A stretch of 64,000 nt of DNA from Candidatus Opimibacter skivensis (GTDB lineage: Bacteria; Bacteroidota; Bacteroidia; Chitinophagales; Saprospiraceae): positions 248,001 to 312,000 of the forward strand of contig JADKGY010000008.1 in NCBI GenBank assembly GCA_016722045.1, written 5' to 3'. The notes under the pieces are model-generated. The model saw only the letters and a list, made by a program, of their open reading frames with translations, was not told where the DNA came from and searched no databases. Below are positions 17,501 to 28,000 of the stretch, one piece after another. Position 1 is the stretch's first letter. The number at the start of each line of letters is the position of its first letter. A program made the position numbers and the translations under genes.

Positions 17501-17813
17501 GGATGACATCAAGGGTCTGAAATTGACCTTCCGTGGAGCAGAGCATGGAGCAGAGTTCGCGCTGTATCAGAACGAACCAAATCCATTCAAAGGCAACACA
17601 GTGATTGGTTATGATATGCCTACATCAGGCAAGGTAACGCTGACACTATTTGATGTAACAGGAAAAGTACTATTCGTGAAGGATCAGGAATCTGTGAAAG
17701 GATATAACACAATATCCGTAAGCAGCAAATCGATCCCATCAGTAGGAGTACTATACTACAGACTCGACGCTAACGAGTATACAGCAACGAAGAAGATGGT
17801 GATCATCGAATAA
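11523..17813 (+). CDS. giant family I surface protein with P-domains, HYR modules, dockerin/cohesin-like tail and T9SS signal
   Basis: This 2096-residue exported protein has a signal peptide at residues 1-34. A proprotein-convertase P-like jelly roll lies at about 65-200 (NLTHTWDADLGIFLLAPNG; NGTWQLVIQDNAGGDSGT). The first HYR module begins near 302 (VDTTPPTVTCPGNMTI) and is split by an inserted beta domain at about 338-505. A second P-like domain is at about 680-823. Further cysteine-rich HYR-like repeats run to 1430. The GPEFL module covers about 1430-1690, a regulatory-like strand unit 1693-1755, a dockerin-like pair 1751-1812, a cohesin-like domain 1884-2008, and the T9SS domain 2015-2096 (NEPNPFKGNTVIGYDMP). 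An adhesin or matrix role is inferred. Residues encoded by 14408-16597 are identical in the 4159-aa protein. That block strongly prefers A-ending codons (GTA, ACA, CCA, GCA), unlike many neighbours. Confidence 0.9.
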   Translation: MNTIRLTQQCVSSALKVSLSLAFLLLTLTWASAQTFNGSTINTAGNSSIPSTGTGGCTVAPQTTGGTFFNNTVAGLAAGAGVASVQINLTHTWDADLGIFLLAPNGQRIELTSGNGGAADNYTNTVFSDGQPSITTGAAPFTGTFSPEGTTATFCTNPGTIATLTNFTQGQNGTWQLVIQDNAGGDSGTMLAWNITFVAQAPPCLLSTPANLTVNAGAGTCAASPVVNLPAQNPASCANGTGTGIRYSVNGGAFVSVGGLPATTNVTFTNLPAGVNTIVWQTYTIANGVTVSTVTQMITVVDTTPPTVTCPGNMTINLDPGACSANVNYLVTGTDNCPFLGPLAQLNTITAGGNGNNANGMVWFDINNLTGSAINVTQIGMNIANATTLNVYRKAGTFAGFQTNAGAWTLVATGNANVGPFSGPFPGNGTITPCNVSFTLLPGVNGIALGMPGSASNYTNGNGTNQTYTDGTITLTAGSTANTAFGAPFTPRVFNGYVKYQTLTTMGNVIQTSGLPSGSDFPIGTTTNCFKVTDTAGNMGTCCFNVTVNEFANPSTTLACNDDVQISLDATCTAVVDASMILEGDVYGCFDDYIVEILQGGVYVPAILGPQHVGQTIQTRVTDPATGNSCWGTIHVEDKLPPTIECRPVTILCGEALPTVPAPQIVGYQNILYTGLNDLVETNSFTYNFDFSYLPPATPVLDVDVRIKIDDHTWLPDLNVELTSPSGLTKSIFTIGGCVGQDWPINCILDDNGATITLCLELNTPGGLGRLKPLQAGVSQNILFNFNALDASGIWKVKISDNAAGDDGHIREVGVFINVNLPQVDPADNCGDVDLTYTDTESGDPCEGLLITRHWVATDQSGNTAACDQLITVLPLVLDSVDCPAAYVGHCGESTDPTNTGWPSVNGTPITDDNNVCNIFVGFWDHTLNDCGNGVKIVRTWTILDWCTQTTLECVQVIKLADDEAPIISCPSDLTVGTDFWYCYANVSVPKPTVTDACGSAWTLALTATGGHIVNFGNNYVLNQVPVGTVTVTWTATDECGNHSSCSFTITVVDDVVPVALCDEHTVVSLTNDGPFGITLVPAKVFDDGSYDACGPVTFRARRMESCIDFDWTTDGACVDDIPGGIPPVNSRDKGTVSRPCVPFACCDVGAGPIMVELEVTDAAGNRNFCMVEAIVQDKISPFVQCPPDITVSCDFWFNVQEGTFVDADGNNNGNLDEDPLSPVFGNMYDAFQYNDDESVRQDIIINDPGNPHVSHPHFWGIDGWADDNCEVNLQVRVRVVNDCSGDALPPGAPAGAVKLVERRFSASDGNQGIAPGTCTQRIWVVDFDPFFITDITCGLYNNDDVVWPCDVLLTSCPDDLGDTGEPIVYDDACSLIGVAYEDQRFEFVDGACFKILRHWSVIDWCQYNSLTGEGLWHYVQVIKVHDNEGPEFLNCPTGPVTLCVADDGVSLPANNQAFLGHNNPLSSSCSVHLNLCQTVHETCSDIVNYDVKLYPFNGDEFIYVKPLTSVATDSSHNANLCFDTRTNSIKSIRDNGLPYNSPFCGDYHKLLWSAEDGCGNWSHCEYLIRLEDCKQPSPVCINGLSTVVMPIGGQVTIWAKDFNASSFDDCTAEEDLLYSFSGTSYTPSFTYTCDNVPAFGVELAVNIWVADGGTDDNCNGQISWSERNKDFCTTTIVITDNAHVCPDTSGSILAGEILTEDVQAVEKVSVTLTSPGHVFPTYVTVENGKYNFSNIIIPDNYTLNADRNDAHRNGVSTLDLVRIQKHLLGIEPLTSPYDLIAADANNSQSVSAIDLVELRKLILGIYTELPANKSWRFVDKSYQFADATHPWPFDEVIDVVNMNSNQYDKDFVAIKIGDVNNSVQANAKQVLPRSDKGVVSFVANDRVVTTGEMVDVAISSNDFAAIEGYQFTLQTQGLEFRGVESGIINMSDDNMGVFGSTLTASWNKAGGVSAKASDVLFTLKFQATAPGKLSTMMALNSKETQAEAYNTQDDIKGLKLTFRGAEHGAEFALYQNEPNPFKGNTVIGYDMPTSGKVTLTLFDVTGKVLFVKDQESVKGYNTISVSSKSIPSVGVLYYRLDANEYTATKKMVIIE
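14408..16597 (+). repeat. long direct repeat I, copy 1 (partner 28114-30303)
   Basis: About 2.19 kb within the 2096-aa gene is nearly identical to 28114-30303 in the 4159-aa gene, at a constant offset of 13706 bp. By eye I count twelve substitutions, all synonymous, and no indels. Identity stops sharply just after CATCAGGTAGCA at 16597. Confidence 0.93.
17187..17813 (+). repeat. long direct repeat II, copy 1 (partner 30899-31525)
   Basis: About 0.63 kb covering the cohesin-like and T9SS domains is nearly identical to 30899-31525, offset 13712 bp. I see about eight substitutions, at least two changing an amino acid (Ser/Ala, Asn/Thr). It is separated from repeat I by about 0.6 kb of clearly diverged dockerin-region sequence. 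Confidence 0.9.
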
Positions 17814-17861
17814 GAAGCTGAAAAACAGCAACGGGTTTATAGAGATATAGATCGGTTTAAG

Positions 17862-17905
17862 GAATGGCCTCTATCATTTAACATGATAGGGGCCATTCTC
17901 TTTTT
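17862..17905 (+). terminator. strong intrinsic terminator of cassette A
   Basis: A 16-bp stem GAATGGCCTCTATCAT/ATGATAGGGGCCATTC with one G-U pair and a TTAAC loop, followed by TCTTTTT. It lies 48 bp after the giant gene's stop. A near-identical hairpin closes cassette B (32064-32107). Confidence 0.92.
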
Positions 17906-18215
17906 GGGTAAAAATTTGGAGTCTAGATAAGCCTCCAAGAGTTCTTTCCGTTATGCAATGTTTAATTGTAGCATTGAGTAAAAAAATGTTCATTTTTAGT
18001 ATAAAAAGAACAATTTTTAATAGTAAAGAGAATCGCCACAATCAAAAAAAAATTTAATACTATTTCAGATATTGTTTATACCCAGTTGATTATAAATGAC
18101 TTTATAATATAATATAAAAACGTTTTGATTAAATTGACATCCTGGGGTATTAAAAAATCAAAGTGGGACAAAACAGATGTGATTATTTGGCAATAGTTGT
18201 AGTAAATTTGAGGCA
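17906..18215. other. AT-rich noncoding gap between cassettes A and B
   Basis: No ORF, RNA gene or clear repeat is visible. The stretch is very AT-rich. A TTTG at 18186-18189 precedes the TAnnTTTG-like TATATTTG at 18218-18225 by 28 bp, longer than the usual Bacteroidota promoter spacing. Confidence 0.5.
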
Positions 18216-18383
18216 GATATATTTGAATATCAATATATTAATTGTTAGTCTCGACCTGATGAATGAAAGCACGGTTAACCATCGTGTAAGCCAGCTTGTC
18301 TAAGTTGGTTAATGAAGTGATATGTTCAAATGTGAGAGATTAATTGAAGGAATATAATCTCTTTTTAAACGAACATATATCTC
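18216..18383 (+). promoter_or_regulatory. structured 5' leader RNA B, riboswitch-like
   Basis: This is the second copy of the leader at 10880-11044. It has an AT-rich inverted repeat ATATATT/AATATAT (18219-18240), the identical 18-mer TCTCGACCTGATGAATGA (18249-18266), hairpin GCACG/CGTGT (18269-18287) and hairpin CCAGCTT/AAGTTGG (18291-18308). A GAGATTAA strand (18336-18343) can pair with TTAGTCTC upstream (18245-18252, 8 bp, one G-U), or with TAATCTC downstream (18355-18361), or in part with ATCTC directly before the ATG (18379-18383). Stem positions match leader A while the paired bases differ, so the structure rather than the sequence appears conserved. Confidence 0.55.
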
Positions 18384-18494
18384 ATGAAAAGCATTGGTTT
18401 AAGCGCCAGTATTTTCCAAAGCATAGTCTGCGGACTTTGCTTTTTTTCAACTTACTTTTTCCTAAAAAATTTCATTTCACTTAATCATCGCTAG
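18384..18494 (+). CDS. 36-residue leader ORF or remnant of the small secreted gene
   Basis: The ATG follows leader B at the same position as the start of the 138-aa gene in cassette A (both ATATCTC/TATATCTC then ATGAAAA). It encodes a short hydrophobic peptide beginning MKSIGLSASIFQSIVCGLCF and ends at a TAG 36 codons later. An intrinsic-terminator-like hairpin sits inside it (18418-18447). It could be a truncated relic of an 11045-type gene, with only the signal-peptide part left, or a translated leader peptide that couples translation to termination. The sequence alone cannot decide. Confidence 0.35.
   Translation: MKSIGLSASIFQSIVCGLCFFSTYFFLKNFISLNHR
18418..18447 (+). terminator. terminator-like hairpin inside the leader ORF (possible attenuator)
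   Basis: Stem AAAGCATAGTC/GACTTTGCTTT, 11 positions with one T-T mismatch, loop TGCG, with a run of seven T (18441-18447) starting in the 3' arm. It lies after leader RNA B and before the small secreted gene at 18572 and the 4159-aa gene, so it would cut transcription ahead of the cassette unless prevented. Confidence 0.65.
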
Positions 18495-18571
18495 TCAAGT
18501 TGATTAGCATTGTCATTTTGTGCAATGGAATTTGATCTTTACAGATTTTGAGCTCATTCAATATAAAAAAC

Positions 18572-18997
18572 ATGAAACAAAGTTTTTCTTATTCGTCCCT
18601 GATACAACAATGTCTTGTAGCTCTGATTTTCATGGCTTCCATTTCATTGATGAACGCCCAGGCAAATTCTTCTCTCATAGGAAGCGCAAATGGTTTATCG
18701 TGGAAAGACAAGCTTACAATCGAACAAATTGTGCAACAGGAAATAACGAAAACAACTTCTGAACTTTCAGCACAAGGACTTACGGACTGGTCAACGGCGA
18801 TGTTAGAGGCGTATAAGAGTTTATTGTTAAATACGCAGGCGGGAATGCATGAGTCTGATGATATGCCATATGTACTTGACAAGGCATTTGTTCAAATGCA
18901 AAATGAACCTGTACAAAATCCGGAAAGCAGGAAAATGGTTTTGGATGATATGAAAGCGAAGCAAGTTGAATTGATCCAAAAACTGACAAACCAATAA
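18572..18997 (+). CDS. small secreted helical protein, cassette B upstream partner
   Basis: This 141-residue protein starts at the ATG at 18572. An in-frame TTG 24 bp upstream is less likely because the signal peptide (LVALIFMASISLMNAQA) begins just after the ATG. The mature part of about 112 residues looks helical and acidic-rich and ends VELIQKLTNQ. It does not align clearly with the 138/139-residue pair, but it has the same size, export signal and position, 48 bp before a giant family I gene. I do not recognise a named family. A role as accessory factor of the giant protein is inferred from the repeated gene order only. Confidence 0.75.
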   Translation: MKQSFSYSSLIQQCLVALIFMASISLMNAQANSSLIGSANGLSWKDKLTIEQIVQQEITKTTSELSAQGLTDWSTAMLEAYKSLLLNTQAGMHESDDMPYVLDKAFVQMQNEPVQNPESRKMVLDDMKAKQVELIQKLTNQ

Positions 18998-19045
18998 GCC
19001 TGGTTTTATCGACAGAATATTTTATCACCCTCTTTTATTAAAGTT

Positions 19046-22000
19046 ATGAATCAAACGTTTACTATCCCAGCAAGCCTCAGGCCCATTAAGTTGTTTGTTC
19101 TTTTGAATGTCTTGTTCATTTTCACAACAATACAGAATTTGAACGCTCAGAATGTTTCAGTATCGGGAGCTCTCATTGGTAATGGCTCATATCCTGATCT
19201 TGGCTCGGCATTTACGGCTATTAATGGTGGTGCTCAAACTGCTGCAATCATCCAGGTTTCTATCGTTGGAAATACAACGGAGGGTGTATCAGCCATACTC
19301 AACCAGGGAACATGGACAAGCCTTACTATCAATCCTAGTGGAGGTGCCGCAAGAACAATAAGTGGATCTATTGTAGGCCATTTGATCGATTTAAATGGTG
19401 CAGACAATGTGATTATTGACGGTTTGAATTCTGGGGGAAACAGCCTGACTATTTCTAACGCAGCTCTAGGGGCTTCTTCTGCCATTCGCTTTGCTAATGA
19501 TGCAAGTAATAACGTTGTTACAAAGTGCTCATTACAAGGTTCAGGTGATGCATCATTTGGTGTTGTTTATTTCGGTACAGGTACCACAACAGGAAATGAT
19601 GGAAATAATATCAACAATTGCAGTATAGGCCCAACCGGTGCGAACCTACCATTAAACGGTATTTTTTCTTTAGGTAGCAGTGCAATCATTGACAATAGCG
19701 GTAATACTATAAACGCCAATAACATATTCGATTATTTTAATGGAACAGTTGCCTCTAGTGGCATGAATATTAATTCCTTTAATTCCAGCTGGACCATAAC
19801 GAATAATAAATTATTCCAGACAGCAACCAGACTTTATACAGTCTCTGGCACGCACAATGGTATTTCTATATTATCAGGCGTAGGTTACACCATTACTGGT
19901 AATGTTATTGGTTTTGCTAATGCTGCTGGTACAGGAACAACTAACATCGTAGGTAACTCTTTAGTATTAGCCGGCTTCCCTGGTTCATACACACCAAGTG
20001 GTACTGCAAATGCGACAAGATATATAGCTATTAACTGCGCATTTACTGCAGGTGGCGCAGTGTCTTCTATACAAAACAATACTATTGCAGGTTTCGCTTT
20101 ATACACCTCAAGCGGAGCAGCAACCACTAACGGTATCCTTTGCGGCATCAACGTTACAGCAGGTAATGTGGACATCGGTACTGTAACCGGAAATACGATA
20201 GGTTCCACAACCGGAACCGGGTCGATCTACACCGCCTGTACAACAACAGGTGGCGCCGTAGTCGGTATTTTTGCCTCGAGCGTCAATACCGTCAATATCA
20301 ACAACAATACGGTAGGCGCCATTGATGCCATGGGAACTACAGCCACATTATGTGGTGGTATCACAGGTATCAATAGTGCCGGGACTCTTGGGAATATTAC
20401 CATCCTGAATAACACCATCGGAAACCCGACTAATCCCAACCTTAGGATGGGTAACCTAACGACAGGGGCCAATCTTTCCAATATAGGTACCACTTTCGGC
20501 ATTGCCACCGGTACAGGTACTTTTACCGGAATACTCAACTCCGCCACAGGTACTGTTGCCATTGGTTCTGTAGCCTTGCCGAATACGATTCAAAACGCTT
20601 CTGTAAATTCAAGTGGTACCGGTGCTTCGTTCAGAGGGATTAATATTTCCGGCGGCACGTATACCATCACGGGCAATATCATAAAGAATATCACATCCAA
20701 CTGCTCGAACGTCACGGTAGCTACCGGTCTCCTTGCAGGGGTTGGTATTCTTGGACAGGGGGGAATTGCAGGTTCCATCATCACGCTTAATACCATTAAC
20801 AATCTTGATTTATCCAATACAACAACTACCGGAACCAATATTGCAGGTATTTCGCTTTCCAACACTTCGGTGGATGTAACCCGTAATAAAATTTACGATC
20901 TGCGTAATGCAAGCACATCTGTTACCGCATTAACTCCGGGAACCGCTTCTGGTGTATTTATCAGAAGTGGTACTGCTGCAGTAAATACAAATATCATCAA
21001 CAACATGATCTCTTTGGGTAATGGACAAACGACCAATACCAGTTTCATAGGAATATGGGGAAACCACGGTTCGTCTCCTAACCCTAATGATATTATTTAT
21101 TTCAACTCGATTCGAATTGAGGGAACCGCAGCTTCAGGTGCTAACCCCAGCTTTGGTTTTCATAGAGGAAACTTTGCCGTGACACCTGTAAACCAGGTAA
21201 CGGTTGATATCAGAAATAATATTTTTGATAATACACGCACAGGTGGAACCGGAGCGCATTATGCTATAGGTAATTTCTTCAATGCTACGACAGTAAGTGC
21301 TATTGGGTGGGGAACTAATGCCTCGAACTTTAATGTGCTTAATTCCGCAAACCCGGCCACTGTTGGTCACTGGCAAACGGCACAGACTTTTGCGGGTTGG
21401 CAAACAGCTTCAGCAAGTGATGCTAATTCAATCTCAGGATCAACCATAAATTTTGTAAACTCCGCAACAGGTGATTTACATATCGTATTTCCACCTGTTT
21501 CCGTTGTTGAAAGCTCGGGTACTGACATACCGACCGTTACAGTTGATTTCGACGGACAGACACGCAGCTCATTGACGCCTGTTGACATCGGTGCAGATGC
21601 AGGAAATTTCACAAACGCACCGAGCATTGTGATCACGCCTTTAAGCAATACATGTCTGACAGGGGCTCGAACATTAACAGCAATGATCACGGATCCTGAT
21701 GGTGTACCTACTTCGGGTATTGGACTTCCTGTATTGTATTGGAAGATTAATGCTGGTGCATATACTGGTGCTACAGCGACTTTTGTAAGTGGAAGTACTT
21801 ATAGTTTTAGCTTCGGCGCAGGTGCATTGATCGGTGATGTTGTGTCTTATTATATTGCTGCTCAGGATAACATGAGCAATGTAGGTACCTCTCCTTCATT
21901 CGGTGCGTCTGGTTTTACAGCCAACCCACCTGCAGCCAGTACCCCACCAACTTCTCCCTACTCTTATGTTTTAGCGCAGACTTTATCTGGCACCTATACA

Positions 22001-25000
22001 GTAGGAGTAGGTGGAAATTTTACAACTTTAACCGCTGCCGCAAATGCCTATAACATCGCTTGTCTCGGCGGACCAGTTGTATTTAGCCTTACAGATGCAA
22101 ACTATGCAGGCGAAACATTCCCGATTAATATCAATTCAAATCCTGATGCTTCGGCAATAAAAACGTTGACTATAAAACCGATTGGCGCAACAACAATAAC
22201 CGGCTCTTCTACTACAGCAATGATTCAATTGAATGGTGCCGATTTCGTGACTATCGATGGAAGCATCAGTAATACAGTTAATTCTGTATGCCCTGCTACT
22301 TCCGCAACACGTGATCTAACCATCACTAATACGAGCGCGACGACTTCATCTGCAATGATTTGGCTGGGCACAACTGCCACCGGTAATTCAGTGACTAACT
22401 GTACAATTAAAAATTGTATACTCATCGGTAACGCACCGACCACAACTATTTTAGGTCTTGGCGCTGGAGGATCAACTATCGGTACAGGCGGAACGAACAA
22501 TGACAACATCAGTTTTATCAATAATGATATCCGCGCTTGTCAGTTTGGTATTTATTCTTCAGGCGCAAGCGCGATCAATAAGAACCAAAATCTTACCATC
22601 AATCAGAATTTTATCAATACTGCTGCCCCGAACAATGTTGGATTGACAGGAATTTATTCTGCCTTTACCAATAATATTACTGTATCAGGCAACATAGTGG
22701 GCGGAATGTCAAATGCAGCTTCTTCTGATGTGGTAGGTATTAATATGGGTATGGGGGCACTCAGCGGAATTGCAACCACAACCACGGGTATCGCGGATGG
22801 TGTAACAAATGTTACGCTGACAAACAATACAGTTGGTTCTATTACTCAATCGGGAACATTCGCTGCGGCTGGTATTGCGTTAGGCAACACGATTTCAGGT
22901 ACAACACTTATTGCCAATAATATGGTATATGGAGTTGCTGCCAATGGTACTTCTACAGATTTTGGGGGAGGTCTTGTGCTTGGTGGTGGTACTGCACAGG
23001 TAAATGTTTATCACAATACTATAGTCATGCAAGGTGTTGTATCTGGTGCTACAGCTGCATCTTCTATTTCTACTTGTCTTGGTGTAACATCTGCAACACC
23101 TTCGCCTCTGAATATCAAAAATAATATCCTTACTAATATTCAAGTTGGTAATGCAGGTGCAACTTTCCGGTTAGCTGCTATTGCTTTAGGTTATGCTTCA
23201 CCTTACACAAATCTTTCATCCAATTTCAATGACCTTTTCTCTGCTGGCCCTGGTCCAGGTACATATACATTAGGTGTTACCGGAGGATTGGCAGGTACCA
23301 ATCGATTGACTTTACTTGACTGGCAAACAGAAACAGGACAGGATCTTAATTCATTAAACTTCAGTCCAGTATTTGTCAGTGCAACAGACAATCACCTTGT
23401 CTCTGCTAATCCGACAAATGCTCCTCTTCTTTGTGGTGGTACAGCGGTTCCGGTCACAACAGATTTTGATTGCCAAACCCGCAGTGTATCAACACCTACA
23501 ATAGGTGGTGATGAGATTCCTAATGGAATTGTTCCATCTATTTCAGTTGCTGAAACTTCCGGCACAACAAACAATGATGGAATTATTTGCGCTGGCGCTT
23601 CAGTTACTTTAACTGCAAGCGGTGGCGGAACATATGCATGGAGCACCGGTGCTACAACTACAGCTATTACGGTTACACCTGGTATGACAACAACCTACAC
23701 GGTGACTGTAACAGTTGGCACATGTTCAAATGCAGCATCAGTTACGATTACAGTTAATCCAGCTGCTACGGCTTCTATTACTATAGCAGAAACTTCCGGC
23801 ACAACAAATAATGACGGAATTATTTGCTCGGTTGCATCTGCAACACTTACAGCAAGTGGTGGTGGCACCTATCTGTGGAGTACGATGGCTTCTACAGCAG
23901 CTATTAATGTAACTCCTGGTATGACAACAACCTACACTGTGACAGTAACAAATGCTTCTGGTTGTTCTTCAACAGCTACAACAACGATCACTGTAAATCC
24001 TCTTCCTACAGCAGGTATCTCCATCACGGAAACATCAGGTACAACACCGAATGACGGTATCATTTGCGCGGGTGCGGCTGCACAACTCACCGCAACAGGC
24101 GGCGGTACTTATTTGTGGAGTGTGGGCGGGTTTACTACTGCAAGCATCGTGGTAGTTCCCCCGATAACGACCACCTTTACGGTTACAGTGACCAATGCCA
24201 ATGCATGCTCTTCTACGGCCTCAGTGACAATAACTGTAAACCCTCTTCCAACCGCCGGTATAACGATAACTGAAAATTCAGGAACTCCAAATGACGGAAC
24301 AATCTGTTCAGGTTCCTCCGCAACATTGACTGGAACTGGCGGCGGTACATATCTATGGAGTACAGGAGAAAATACAGCAGCTATAAATGTAACTCCTGCT
24401 TCAACCACACCTTATACAGTAACAGTTACAAGTACCCAAGGATGCAGCAGTACTGCATCAGCAACGATTACAGTAGTCACCTCACCAACGTATACTTTTA
24501 CTGTAACGAATACAGTTAGTTGCAATTCAGCAACGGGAGCTATTTCATTGGCGCCATCAGGAGGTGCACCATTTAGTTATAATTGGTCAACAACGAATGG
24601 ATGCGGTCTTGTAAATGGACAACAAAATCAAACGGGTCTTTGCGCAGGAAATTATTTTGTGACTATAACCAACACCAACGGTTGTACTGTTACAGGTAGT
24701 TTCGTTGTTGATGGACCATCACCAGGATGTTTTAGTTGTCCAACTATTACAGCTTTAAATGCCTCTCCAAGTCCGGTATGTGCGGGACAATCTGTAACTC
24801 TTAATGCAACAGGTCTTTCAGGTATGGGGGTTACTTATGGAATTGAATTTAATTACTTCGCTGCACCGACTGCAACGCCATACACAGGAGGTACTACTAT
24901 TGCAACCGTTCCTAACGGAAGTCTTGGTGGTGGCGGAACCACAGCTACTGCAAGTACTTCTTTCCCAACCGGATCTACATATTTTATCTATGCAATACTT

Positions 25001-28000
25001 TCCCCGGTTCCAGCCGATCCTCAATGCAGACCATCGGCTACGACCACGTTAGTTGTCAATGCTCCACCTGCTATCATGATTTCAATTACTGAGAATTCAG
25101 GAACCACTCCAAATGATGGTACTATATGCGTTGGGGCTTCTGCAACGATCACGGCTTCAGGTGGAGGAACATACTCATGGAGTACAGGAGCAACCACCCC
25201 TGCGATTACAGTGACTCCGGCCTCTACAATGACATATACTGTGACTGTAACAAATGCAAGTTCTTGTTCTGCTACATCTTCAGTGACTATCAATGTAAAT
25301 CCATTGCCAACTGCCGGAACTACGGTAACAGAAACATCCGGAGTCACAGCTAACGATGGTATCATCTGTGCAGGAGCATCGGCCACGATTACAGGGACAG
25401 GCGGCACTTCTTATTCATGGTCCACTGGAGCCAATACAACTAGTATTACAGTCACTCCTGCGGGCACAACGACATATACGGTCACAGTGACAAATGCAAA
25501 TGGATGCAGTTCCACAGCTTCTCTGGTCATCATTGTTAATCCTCTTCCCGGAGCGGGTATCACAGTGGCGGAAACATCCGGAACAACCAATAATGATGGA
25601 ATAATTTGCGCAGGTGCTTCTGCTACCTTAACAGGTACAGGCGGAACATCATATGCCTGGAGTACAGGAGCTACTACTACCTCAATCACTGTTACGCCCG
25701 CAGGTACTACTACATATACAGTGACGGTAACTAATGCAAATGGTTGTTCTTCTGTTGCGACACAGACCATTATAGTGAATCCGCTTCCAACTGCCGGAAC
25801 TACAGTAACTGAAACTTCAGGTCTGGCAAATAATGATGGAATCACTTGTGCTGGTGCATCTGTGACAATAACCGGAACAGGAGGCACATCTTATGCATGG
25901 AGTACAGGAGCTAACACGACCTCAATCACTGTTACTCCAGCCATTACAACCACGTATACAGTGACCGTAACAAATGCAAATGGTTGCGCTGCTGTTGCAA
26001 CACGAACAATTACAGTTAATCCTCTGCCATCTACGTTTACTGTTACGGGTGGTGGTACATATTGCACGGGTGGAAGCGGATTGCCTGTAGGTTTGAGCGG
26101 ATCCGTAACAGGTGTAAATTATCAACTCCAACTCAATGCTGTAAATACTGGAGCTCCTTTAGCTGGTACAGGTGCTGCACTTAACTTCGGCACTTTCACC
26201 GGAGTGGGAACGTATACTGTAATCGGTACATCTACGGCGACAGGCTGCCCAGGACCTATGACGGGATCTGTAGCAATTGCGACGACCAACTGTACAACTC
26301 AATTATTTGATCCATGTACATGTCTAAACAATGCCACAACACTGACGAATGGTCAATTTGCGGAATCTATTAAAGTAAATGCTCCAAGTACACAAACATG
26401 GACTGTAACTGCTGTTAATGGTCTTTACTTAATGAGCAGTCCTCCACCCCCTGCTTCACCGATACCTATTCCATTAGGTACTGTATTGACAAATTTGGGC
26501 GCGGGTATGAATATGTTTATTCTGAATGGTATTCACATTGATGCTATTGGGTATACTTTATCTGTCTCTAATGGAGCGGGTACAACACTGAGTATTGGTA
26601 ATTCATGTCAATATCCAAACCCTGCCATAACAAGTGATTTAAGCGGAACGTATTGTCTTTATTCTGATCCTGTCACTCTTACAGGAACACCGGGTGATGC
26701 AAACATTATCAGTCAAGGATTTACAGTGAATGGACAACCGGCAACTCAATTTGATCCCGGAGCAGGTGTCGGTCAATATCTAATCACTTATAAGGTTGAT
26801 GGAGGCGTGCCTAAAGCATTCGGACCAAACGACCCAGGCTGTATGCAATCCGTTTCACAATTTGTGAATGTAGTTTCAACGCCATCGACTGTAGCATGTA
26901 ATGATCACGTGCAAATATCACTTGGTCCTGATTGTGAGGCTGAGATTGTACCTAGTATGATACTTGAAGGAGCAGTTGGTTGCTATGATGATTATATAGT
27001 TGAAATGGATGTGACGTTACCATTTGGTAACGGACCATGGATTCCTGCATTCCTTACAAGTGCTGATATAGGAAAAACATATGCCGTCAGAGTTACACAT
27101 CTAGGGAATGGAAATTCATGTTGGGGAACTATAAATGTAGAAGATAAAATACCACCAACGATTGAATGTCGACCGGTAACAATACTTTGCGGAGAAGCGC
27201 TTCCATCGGAACCTGCTCCTTCGGTAACAGGATATCAAAATATTTTATTGACAGGACTTAATGATCTTCTTGAATTAAATTCATTTACATACAATTTTGA
27301 TTTCAGTTATTTGCCTACTGCTACTCCGGTACTTGATGTGGATGTGCGAATCAAGATTGATGACCATACATTCTTACCTGACCTTAATGTTGAATTGATC
27401 GCACCATCGGGATATACGAAATCAATCTTCACGATTGGCGGTTGTACAGGACAAGATTGGCCTATCAATTGTGTACTTGATGATGATGGAGCTACCATTA
27501 CGTTGTGCGTAGATCTAAATGCCGGTGATAATGTCAGACTTAAGCCATTGCAAGGTGGTGTGTCACAACCTATCCTATTTAACTTTAATGGACTTGACGC
27601 GAGCGGAGTATGGAAAGTTAAGATTTCGGATAATGCCGGAGGCGATGATGGCCATGTGCGAGCGGTAGGAGTCTTTATCAATGTTAATTTACCACCAGTA
27701 TCACCAACAGACAATTGTGGTGACGTAGATCTTACGTATACTGATTCGCAAACAGGAGATCCATGTGAAGGCTTATTAGTGACACGTCATTGGATCGCTA
27801 CAGACCAAAGTGGAAACACAGCAGCCTGCGATCAATTGATCACCGTTCTACCATTGGTACTTGATAGTGTAGATTGTCCTGCGGCTTATGTAGGTCATTG
27901 TGGAGATTCAACAGATCCGTCTCATACAGGCTGGCCTTCCGTAAATGGTACTCCGATAACAGATGATAACAATGTATGTAACATCTATGTAGGCTTCTGG

